A stretch of DNA of 64,000 bases from Ardenticatenales bacterium (GTDB lineage: Bacteria > Chloroflexota > Anaerolineae > Ardenticatenales > Ardenticatenaceae). Both the position numbers and the translations under genes were made by a program. Below the pieces are notes generated by a model, which had not been told where the DNA came from, did not search any database, and saw only the letters and a program-made list of their open reading frames with translations. The DNA lies in the NCBI GenBank assembly GCA_020634795.1, contig JACKAZ010000002.1, positions 124,001 to 188,000 on the forward strand. Direction: 5' to 3'. Positions 57,500 through 64,000 of this stretch are shown here, in pieces. Numbering within the stretch: the stretch's first letter is position 1; every line of letters starts with the position of its first letter.

Positions 57500-60262
57500 A
57501 TGGCCGACCGTTTTAAGATGCGATTCCCCAACTGGGGACTGTTCCTCTTTGCAAGTGCACTGCTTGCCCTATTAAGTTTGAGTACCCTGTTTGCCCAAGG
57601 GGGCGGAGGCGTCGAATCGTTACCCGCGTGGGGGGTGGTCCCCAGCCCCAACGAGGGCGCAGGTCCCAACAGTTATCTTGGTGTCGAATTCCTCTCTCCC
57701 ACCGATGTGTGGGCCGTGGGCGACTACAATCACCCCCCGTTCGAAGATCCCGCTGCTCACCATTGGGATGGTACCATGTGGCAAATGGTGCCCTTACCGT
57801 CGGGTATCGCGGGCGGCGCGCTGCTGGATATCGACGCCTTGGCCAACGATGACATCTGGTCCGTGGGCTATGAAGGGAGCGGCGGCGGCTCGCTGCTCCT
57901 TCATTGGGACGGCAGTACGTGGAGCGAGGTAACGCATCCCACACCGTTCACACGCCAGAGCCTGAATGCCGTTTCGGCGCGCACGGCCAACGATATTTGG
58001 GCCGTCGGCGACAAGTCGGTGGGCGGGGGCGTCTCTACGAGCTACTCGCTTCATTGGAACGGCAGCGCATGGAGCGTCGTATCGGTCCCCGTTTCTGGCA
58101 GCGGTTACTCAACGCTCAACAGCGTGGTGGCGCTGGCGGAAGACAACGTCTGGGCCGTGGGGGATGACAGCGGACAGCCAGCGGCATGGCGCTGGAATGG
58201 CGCCGGTTGGCAGTCGGTCCCGATCCCGGCGAAAGGCAGCAATACCGAGTATTACGCGCTCTCCGCCCTGAGTGCCAATGAGATCTGGGCCGTGGGCGAA
58301 GGGTGGGATGGGCAAATCATTGCACGCTGGGACGGGGCCGCATGGAGCGAAGTGCCCTCGCCCGCGAACAGCATCGTTGGTACGCTCGGCAATCTGACGG
58401 ACATCATCGCCCTGGCCTCAGACGATGTTTGGGCGATTGGGTCAGGCTCACAGAATGGTACTTTCAAGGGTGTGGCCCTCCATTGGGATGGCACCAGCTG
58501 GACCGAGCAATCCCCACCCACCGTTCCGTTGCGCACAACGAGCCTCTTGGCCGTGGATGGCAGCAGCGGGAACTTGTGGGCCGTGGGCAGCGCGGGCAGC
58601 TCCTACGTCACACGCTGGAACGGAAGCGCGTGGGAAGATATTCCGAGCAGTAATGTGGCCAATGCGAATAACCAGCTTGAGGATGTGGCCGCGGCCTCTG
58701 GAAACAGTGCGTGGGCGGTGGGCAGCGCGGGCGGCGATGCCCTCTCGCTGCGCTGGAATGGCAACGCTTGGGGTACTGCGCCCGTGCCGAACCCTGAGGC
58801 GATTCAGCTTCGGGGGGTGGCGACGGTCAGCGAGGATGAGGCCTGGGCGGTCGGCGTCGATGTCGCCGCAGGCGGGCTGAACTCCCAAACGGTGGCGTTC
58901 CATTGGACCAACGGGGCTTGGCAACGGGTCACCACGCCAAATCCAAGTGGAGAGTATGTCGACGCGCTGTACGATGTGGCTGCGTTGGCCCCCGATAACG
59001 TGTGGGCGGTGGGCGAAACGGGCGGGACAGGAGACAGTAGCCTAATCCTGAACTGGGATGGCAGCAGTTGGCAAACGGTGGCCAGCGCCTGTAACGAACC
59101 CTTACTGGCCATTGATGCCCGCTCCGCTGACGATATCTGGGCGGTCGGCTATGATGTGGCTTGCCATTTCGACGGCAGCGGCTGGAGCCAGTTCTCGCTG
59201 CCCGACAGCCCACGTCTGACCGGGGTGCACATTGTGGCCGCTGATGACGTCTGGGCCGTGGGCGGCGTGACCACGTGTGGGGCGAAGTCTTGTTCCACAT
59301 CGCCCTACAGCGCCCGGTGGAACGGGACGAGCTGGCAGGAGGCGGGGCTGAATAACTATCAACAAACGCCACGAACCCTTACGGATGTGTACGCGACTGG
59401 CCCCAACGACATCTGGGCGGTTGGCACCTACAGCATTGGCACGGCCATCCTCCACAACGATGGGAGCGGCTGGACGGTGGTTCCCGCGCCCGATCCGGGG
59501 AGTGGCGGCGCCTTGGCGGCGATCAGTGATAACGGGGCGGGTGGCCTCTGGTCGGTCGGCAGCTACTACGGTTCAGCGGCGGGCGCTCCGAGCAATACGC
59601 TTGTTCTGGAAGCGCCCTCCGACAGCCAAGGCAGCCTCTTCGGACTGACGGGGTACGACAACGCGACGGTCATCTGGTCGGGGCCGGTGACAGGCTCCAC
59701 CACCAGCAATGGGGTTCCAAGCAACTATCGTGCGGGGGGTCTGCCCGCGGGGAGCTACACCGTAATCGCGGCGGGCGATGGCTGCGATCCCCAAATCGCC
59801 ACGGTGACGGTCGTTGCAGGTGTGAACATGCGCCTAGATTTCGACCTCTGTGGGGTTCAGCCCACGCCCGTTCCCACCGCGACCCCGCCCGCCACCCCGA
59901 TGGTGTTCGATCCCCTCGCGGTGCAGTTCAACCTGACGCAAGGCGCTTCGGCGACCGCGACGGTCGAAATGTACAACATGCTGGCTCAGCCGATGAGCTG
60001 GGATGCCTTCCTTTCAGAGGCGGCGAGCTGCGCGGCGCCCAGTACGATGAGTTGGCTGGACGTCACGCCCATGAGTGGCACCCTGCCCGCCAATGGGGTG
60101 ACACCGCTGCAAGTGACAGCGGACAGCAGCGGGATGGGAACTGGTAGCTTCACAGGATTCTTCTGTGTGCGCGAAGGGGCGGAAGTCGTGGCCACTCTGC
60201 CCGTCACCATGACGGTGTCGAACGCCGCAGGTGCCCTCTACCTGCCTTTCGTTGCCCGCTAA
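57500..60262 (+). CDS. Large secreted protein with 14 propeller-type WAVG repeats and YLPFVAR tail
   Basis: A 920-residue exported protein. The signal peptide is 1-33 (FLFASALLALLSLSTLFAQ). From about residue 65 to 690 a unit of roughly 47 residues recurs 14 times, each with a core like DD(V/I)WAVG and a following HWDG..W strand; 14 units would make two seven-bladed beta-propellers. A Gly/Ser-rich strand domain follows (about 715-775, GLPAGSYTVIAAGDGCD), then a Pro/Thr linker (PTPVPTATPPATP) and a BACON-like sandwich (about 800-910). The chain ends ALYLPFVAR, resembling a tail common on secreted Chloroflexota proteins. Function unknown; likely surface binding. Confidence 0.82.
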   Translation: MADRFKMRFPNWGLFLFASALLALLSLSTLFAQGGGGVESLPAWGVVPSPNEGAGPNSYLGVEFLSPTDVWAVGDYNHPPFEDPAAHHWDGTMWQMVPLPSGIAGGALLDIDALANDDIWSVGYEGSGGGSLLLHWDGSTWSEVTHPTPFTRQSLNAVSARTANDIWAVGDKSVGGGVSTSYSLHWNGSAWSVVSVPVSGSGYSTLNSVVALAEDNVWAVGDDSGQPAAWRWNGAGWQSVPIPAKGSNTEYYALSALSANEIWAVGEGWDGQIIARWDGAAWSEVPSPANSIVGTLGNLTDIIALASDDVWAIGSGSQNGTFKGVALHWDGTSWTEQSPPTVPLRTTSLLAVDGSSGNLWAVGSAGSSYVTRWNGSAWEDIPSSNVANANNQLEDVAAASGNSAWAVGSAGGDALSLRWNGNAWGTAPVPNPEAIQLRGVATVSEDEAWAVGVDVAAGGLNSQTVAFHWTNGAWQRVTTPNPSGEYVDALYDVAALAPDNVWAVGETGGTGDSSLILNWDGSSWQTVASACNEPLLAIDARSADDIWAVGYDVACHFDGSGWSQFSLPDSPRLTGVHIVAADDVWAVGGVTTCGAKSCSTSPYSARWNGTSWQEAGLNNYQQTPRTLTDVYATGPNDIWAVGTYSIGTAILHNDGSGWTVVPAPDPGSGGALAAISDNGAGGLWSVGSYYGSAAGAPSNTLVLEAPSDSQGSLFGLTGYDNATVIWSGPVTGSTTSNGVPSNYRAGGLPAGSYTVIAAGDGCDPQIATVTVVAGVNMRLDFDLCGVQPTPVPTATPPATPMVFDPLAVQFNLTQGASATATVEMYNMLAQPMSWDAFLSEAASCAAPSTMSWLDVTPMSGTLPANGVTPLQVTADSSGMGTGSFTGFFCVREGAEVVATLPVTMTVSNAAGALYLPFVAR

Positions 60263-60283
60263 TAGCGCCCGGATAGGTCACCT

Positions 60284-60335
60284 CGAGCGCCCCATGTGTA
60301 CGCATGGGGCGCTCGTTCTGTTTTCCTTTTTTAAC
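60284..60335 (+). terminator. Strong terminator of the propeller gene
   Basis: CGAGCGCCCCATG (60284-60296) pairs perfectly with CATGGGGCGCTCG (60303-60315) across a 6-base loop and is followed by TTCTGTTTTCCTTTTTT. Confidence 0.9.
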
Positions 60336-60358
60336 AGATTCTTAAACGATTATTAACC
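60331..60358 (+). promoter_or_regulatory. Pho-box-like direct repeats upstream of pstS
   Basis: TTAACA (60331-60336), TTAAAC (60342-60347) and TTAACC (60353-60358) repeat with an 11-base period, the spacing of PhoB/PhoP sites. They lie about 140 bases before pstS. Phosphate-starvation control is inferred from this and from the pst genes. Confidence 0.55.
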
Positions 60359-60499
60359 CTTCTCCACGACACTGGGGAACGGACGGTCTATGTCCAAAGG
60401 CAGGTGAGCGGAGGTGGTGCCCAGTCGCAAGGTCAGGTGGGGCACCTGCTCACCCCCATTGCCCACGATTTACCCTCTGTGAGAAGGAGAAATTTCCCA

Positions 60500-61645
60500 A
60501 TGAAACGTACCATGTTACTCGCCATCCTATTGATGGCCATGATGATGCTCGCTGCCTGTGGCAACACGGCTGACGACACGGCCGATAGCGCTGCCACTAC
60601 GGTGAACGAGGCGGCGACCGATGTAGAAGAAGCGGTCGATGACGCCGCGACCGAAGTGGATGAAGCGGTCGACGAGGCCGAAGGTGAGATGGAAGAGGCG
60701 ACCGACGAGGCCGAAGGCGCGATGGACGACGCAATGGCTGGCACCATGGCCGAGCTGAGCGAAGCGCCGGAGCAGTGCACCGCGCTGCCCCTGGTGGAAG
60801 CCTTTGATGTAGACGGCGATATCATCGTTGCCGGGAGTTCCACGGTCTACCCGCTGACCCAAGCGATGGCCGACCGCTTCACCGACGAAGGTTACGAAGG
60901 TCAGATCACGATCGACTCGATCGGCTCCGGTGCCGGCTTCGAACGCTTCTGTGTCTCGGCCGAAACCGACATCTCGAATGCGTCCCGACCGATCAAGGAC
61001 GAAGAAATCGCCTCCTGTGAAGAAAATGGCCGTACGCCGATCGAGTTCCGGGTGGGCACCGATGCGTTGGCCGTGTCAGTGAGCACGGAGAATGACTTTG
61101 TCGACAACCTGACGCTGGAGCAGTTGGCCCAAGTCTTCAGTGGCGAGGCGGCGACGTGGCAAGATGTGAACCCCGATTGGCCGGCCGAAGAGATCAGCAT
61201 CTTTACTCCGGGCGAAGACAGCGGCACCTTCGACTACTTCGTAGAAGCGGTCTTTGAAGAAGATCCCGAGCCGTTGCTGGGCAACACCAATGCCCAGTTC
61301 AGCGAAGATGACAACGTTCTGGTGCAGGGCATCGAGGGCAGCCCCTACGCGATCGGCTACTTCGGATATGCGTACTACGTCGAGAACCAAGATCAATTGC
61401 GCACCGTGAGCATCGAAGGGGTGGAACCGAACGAGCAAACGGCGGAAAGCAACGAATATCCACTCTCGCGCCCGCTCTTCGTCTACTCCGCCCAATCCAT
61501 CATTGATGAGAAGCCCCAAGTCGGCCAGTTCCTCAACTTCTACCTGAACTTCGTGGATGAGGAAATCATCGATGTAGGATACTTCCCAGCCAGCGACGAG
61601 GCCCTGGGCAACGCCTGCGCCGCGCTCGGCGATACCCTCCAATAA
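60500..61645 (+). CDS. pstS: Phosphate ABC transporter substrate-binding lipoprotein
   Basis: A 381-residue phosphate-binding protein. MKRTMLLAILLMAMMMLAAC is a lipoprotein signal with Cys20. Residues 22-90 form an unusually long acidic linker of Glu/Asp/Ala/Thr repeats (EAVDEAEGEMEEATDEAEGA) that looks coiled-coil. The PstS fold follows with IIVAGSSTVYPLTQAMADRF, SIGSGAGFERFC, EDSGTFDYFVEAVFEEDPEP and IGYFGYAYYVE. The binding loops (SSTVYP, GSGAG, SGT) are present. GAGAAGGAG at 60481-60489 sets ATG 60500. A terminator after the gene separates it from pstC. Confidence 0.93.
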   Translation: MKRTMLLAILLMAMMMLAACGNTADDTADSAATTVNEAATDVEEAVDDAATEVDEAVDEAEGEMEEATDEAEGAMDDAMAGTMAELSEAPEQCTALPLVEAFDVDGDIIVAGSSTVYPLTQAMADRFTDEGYEGQITIDSIGSGAGFERFCVSAETDISNASRPIKDEEIASCEENGRTPIEFRVGTDALAVSVSTENDFVDNLTLEQLAQVFSGEAATWQDVNPDWPAEEISIFTPGEDSGTFDYFVEAVFEEDPEPLLGNTNAQFSEDDNVLVQGIEGSPYAIGYFGYAYYVENQDQLRTVSIEGVEPNEQTAESNEYPLSRPLFVYSAQSIIDEKPQVGQFLNFYLNFVDEEIIDVGYFPASDEALGNACAALGDTLQ

Positions 61646-61660
61646 CCATCACCCCCCCAG

Positions 61661-61697
61661 GCAGGAGTGCGGCTGGTTGGCGCACTCCTGCTTTTCT
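61661..61697 (+). terminator. Terminator/attenuator between pstS and pstC
   Basis: GCAGGAGTGCG (61661-61671) pairs with CGCACTCCTGC (61681-61691) across a 9-base loop and is followed by TTTTCT. It would raise pstS levels relative to pstCA, as expected for binding-protein genes. Confidence 0.85.
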
Positions 61698-61739
61698 ACG
61701 TATTCAGCGGACTATAAATGCCTAAATCGTCGAGTTGGA

Positions 61740-61745
61740 TATAAT
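61740..61745 (+). promoter_or_regulatory. -10 box immediately upstream of pstC, possibly leaderless
   Basis: TATAAT ends eight bases before ATG 61754, so a transcript from it would start at or next to the start codon. No SD is visible. Confidence 0.4.
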
Positions 61746-61753
61746 GGGCACTC

Positions 61754-62761
61754 ATGGAATCTGAGTTGCAGAAGGCGGGCAAGGATCAAAAGCTGATGGA
61801 GAGAGAAGTGGCGGTCGGAAAAGAAAGAGTGGATACCCCCGTGCGAGATGTGACGACCTCCTTCAAAGCGCCTCGGCGCTGGGGCGAGACGATCATCCAG
61901 GGGCTTTTGTTTCTCTGTGGGATCGTCTCTATTTTTACGACGGTGGGGATCGTCTACGTCTTGGGTCACGAGTCGTGGCTGTTCTTCGGCAAGCCGGATG
62001 TCTCGATCTTCGAGTTCCTCACGGGAACGGTCTGGCAGCCCTCCATCGGACTCTTCGGCATCATGTCGTTGGTCAACTCGACGCTGCTCACTAGCGCGAT
62101 CGCGATGTTGGTCGCTATTCCGCTCGGCTTGGGTGCCGCCATCTACCTGAGCGAATATGCCGACCAGCGGATTCGCAAAGTCCTGAAGCCCGTTCTGGAA
62201 ATTCTGGCGGGGGTGCCAACCGTCGTCTATGGCTACTTCGCCCTCACCTTCATGACCCCGATCTTGCGCGGCCTGTTCGGTAAAGATACAGTCGAGATCT
62301 ACAACGTCGCCTCGGCGGGCATAGTCATGGGAATCATGATCATCCCGTTGGTCTCTTCCCTCAGTGAAGATGCCCTCAGTTCAGTGCCGCGGGGTTTACG
62401 AGAAGCCTCCTACGGCTTGGGTGCCACCAAGCTTGAAACCGCCCTCCAAGTGATTCTGCCCGCCGCCCTCTCCGGCATTATCGCCGCCATCATCTTGGCC
62501 GTCTCGCGCGCCATTGGCGAAACGATGATCGTGGCCATTGCCGCTGGCGCAGGGCCAAAACCCGCTTTCTTCCTCAATCCCTTCCAAGCGGCCGAAACGA
62601 TGACGGGCCACATCGCCCGTATCAGTGGCGGGGACTTGAGCTACAACACGGTGCAGTACAACTCGATCTTCGCCATCGGGATGACGCTCTTCGTCATCAC
62701 CCTCTTGCTCAACGTGCTGAGCCGACGCATCGTCGCCCGCTTCCGAGAGGAATACGAATAA
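61754..62761 (+). CDS. pstC: Phosphate ABC transporter permease PstC
   Basis: A 335-residue inner-membrane permease. A polar N-terminus of about 45 residues precedes the first helix (IIQGLLFLCGIVSIFTTVGI). IPLGLGAAIYLSEYADQRIR, VLEILAGVPTVVYGYFALTF and LREASYGLGATKLETALQVI (EAA loop) are typical of PstC. About six helices are seen. The stop overlaps the ATG of pstA by one base, giving tight coupling. Confidence 0.94.
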   Translation: MESELQKAGKDQKLMEREVAVGKERVDTPVRDVTTSFKAPRRWGETIIQGLLFLCGIVSIFTTVGIVYVLGHESWLFFGKPDVSIFEFLTGTVWQPSIGLFGIMSLVNSTLLTSAIAMLVAIPLGLGAAIYLSEYADQRIRKVLKPVLEILAGVPTVVYGYFALTFMTPILRGLFGKDTVEIYNVASAGIVMGIMIIPLVSSLSEDALSSVPRGLREASYGLGATKLETALQVILPAALSGIIAAIILAVSRAIGETMIVAIAAGAGPKPAFFLNPFQAAETMTGHIARISGGDLSYNTVQYNSIFAIGMTLFVITLLLNVLSRRIVARFREEYE

Positions 62762-63999
62762 TGCCCGACATGTTCCAAGACGCGCACAGCGACGATTTCA
62801 AGAATAATTTGCCGCAGCGGAAACAGCGGGGCAAGTTGGGACAAACGCTCTTTTTGATCTCCACCGTAGTGGGCATCATCGCCCTACTGGCCCTACTTTA
62901 CAACATTACCAACGAGATGTTCGGGTTGGTAGCGGTCCAATATCAGACCGATCCGGCGACCCTGTCCGACCGCCCGCTCTCCGAGCTATCCCAGCCCGAA
63001 CTGGTCACAATTCTGGAAGAAAATATCTCGCGGGGCCTCTTCCGCCGCTACGACCGCGAAGCGCCGATCGCAGAGCGCAGCCGCGAGGATTTACTCGCGC
63101 TGATCGACGAACGAGTGGTGGGCAGCCAGATCGTTGCTGCCTACCCCGCCATTGATTCGATCATTGACCGCGCCGCGATCGAGGCGGAGGTGGCGGAGAA
63201 ATACCCCGAGGCGCGTGTGGAGTGGAAATCGTGGTTGAACCCCGATTTTGTGGCCAGCCCCATGTCCTCCACGCCACTTTTCGCCGGTGTGCGAACCGCG
63301 TTGCTCGGGTCGCTCTGGATGATCTCCATCACGATCTTGGTTGCGGTCCCGATTGGGGTCGGGGCGGCGATCTATCTGGAAGAGTATGCATCGCACGAGT
63401 CCATGATCAACAAGGTCATTCAGGCCAACATCAATAACTTGGCGGGGGTCCCTTCGATCATTTACGGGATGCTCGGCTTGGCGATCTTTGTTCGTGCGCT
63501 GGAGCCGATCACCAGCGGCGCGGCGTTTGGCATCGCGGGCAACAACGGACGCACCTTGCTCTCGGCCGCGTTGACCATGGCACTGCTCATCCTGCCGATC
63601 ATCATCATCAGCGCGCAAGAAGCGATCCGCGCCGTGCCCCGTTCGCTTCGTTTGGCCAGCTACGGCATCGGCGCGACCAAGTGGCAGACGATACGTAGCC
63701 ATGTGTTGCCCGTCGCCTTCCCCAGCATCCTGACGGGGATTATCCTCGCCATCAGCCGCGCCATCGGCGAAACCGCACCGCTGATCTTGGTGGGGGCGTC
63801 GACCTACATCGTGACCGATCCGAACGGCCCCTTCTCCAACTTTACCGCGTTGCCGATCCAGATCTATAACTGGACCTCGCAGCCCCAAGCCGAGTTTCGC
63901 AACTTGGCCGCTGCCGCGATCATCGTGCTACTCACCGTGCTGCTCAGCATGAACGCCATCGCGGTCTACCTGCGCAATCGATTCCAACGCCAGCTCTAA
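62761..63999 (+). CDS. pstA: Phosphate ABC transporter permease PstA
   Basis: A 412-residue permease, longer than the usual ~290. The first helix (LFLISTVVGIIALLALLYNI) is followed by a polar insertion of about 130 residues (about 50-180, ending SSTPLFAGVRTALLGSLW) before the standard permease core. The core has IGVGAAIYLEEYASHESMIN, INNLAGVPSIIYGMLGLAIF, LRLASYGIGATKWQTIRSHV and ILAISRAIGETAPLILVGAS. The stop is one base before the window end, so pstB (the expected next gene) is outside. Confidence 0.94.
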   Translation: MPDMFQDAHSDDFKNNLPQRKQRGKLGQTLFLISTVVGIIALLALLYNITNEMFGLVAVQYQTDPATLSDRPLSELSQPELVTILEENISRGLFRRYDREAPIAERSREDLLALIDERVVGSQIVAAYPAIDSIIDRAAIEAEVAEKYPEARVEWKSWLNPDFVASPMSSTPLFAGVRTALLGSLWMISITILVAVPIGVGAAIYLEEYASHESMINKVIQANINNLAGVPSIIYGMLGLAIFVRALEPITSGAAFGIAGNNGRTLLSAALTMALLILPIIIISAQEAIRAVPRSLRLASYGIGATKWQTIRSHVLPVAFPSILTGIILAISRAIGETAPLILVGASTYIVTDPNGPFSNFTALPIQIYNWTSQPQAEFRNLAAAAIIVLLTVLLSMNAIAVYLRNRFQRQL

Positions 64000-64000
64000 A

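Overview
This GC-rich window reads as a chromosomal segment of a member of the Chloroflexota (Anaerolineae/Caldilineae-like lineage). That placement is an inference. It rests on a T-box leader before pheST, a secreted protein ending in a YLPFVAR-type tail, a propionyl-CoA carboxylase/methylmalonyl-CoA mutase cluster with a separate short mutase subunit, many lipoproteins of ABC importers, and intergenic DNA full of short tandem repeats. No rRNA, tRNA, CRISPR array, phage module or transposase gene was seen.

Layout. 1-6.5 kb: aspS (minus), a Yip1-like membrane protein, a methyltransferase, selD and fabF. The selD gene only makes sense if an in-frame UGA is read as selenocysteine. 6.7-11.7 kb: rnc, an RmlD-like reductase, a frameshifted secreted nuclease lipoprotein and a VOC dioxygenase. 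11.7-16.6 kb: a solute-binding lipoprotein, an M23 peptidase, an SH3b protein (all minus) and an orphan ABC ATPase. 17-21.2 kb: GMC oxidoreductase, cinA with a degenerate C-terminal domain, and a DtxR/MntR-type regulator. 21.6-29.2 kb: a TVP38/TMEM64 protein with a MerA-like flavoprotein, then a YnjBCD-like ABC importer whose two permeases are separated by a membrane-hydrolase-like gene. 29.3-33.8 kb: a UPF0175/DUF3368 toxin-antitoxin pair, sufE, a PIG-L deacetylase preceded by a 57-residue membrane protein that is easily overlooked, and a LysM/trypsin-like protease with an Asp-Trp-Glu repeat linker.

34.2-36.7 kb is an AT-richer island: a WXG100-domain protein followed by four paralogous small three-helix membrane proteins, two of them broken (one frameshift, one with two nonsense codons). 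It looks like a WXG100 effector with an immunity-gene array and is the best candidate here for an undescribed system. 37.2-41.7 kb: a Phe-specific T-box leader, pheS and pheT. 41.8-44.3 kb: a phosphoribosyltransferase, a DEDD exonuclease-like protein and a FecR-domain protein. 44.3-54.8 kb (all minus): methylmalonyl-CoA mutase, a TPR protein, biotin carrier protein, biotin carboxylase, a HAD phosphatase, the carboxyltransferase, a DUF1405 membrane protein, an acetyltransferase and an acyl-CoA dehydrogenase. Together these suggest propionyl-CoA/branched-chain acyl-CoA metabolism. 55.1-60.3 kb: a polysaccharide deacetylase lipoprotein, an acylphosphatase, a GNAT protein and a large secreted protein with 14 propeller-type repeats. 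60.3-64 kb: a Pho-box-like site, pstS, pstC and pstA; pstB would lie beyond the window.

Most intergenic spacers are mosaics of short tandem repeats (7-, 9- and 14-mers) and dispersed copies of common segments. Several genes carry single-base indels in short homopolymers. These could be real decay or assembly error, and the sequence alone cannot decide.
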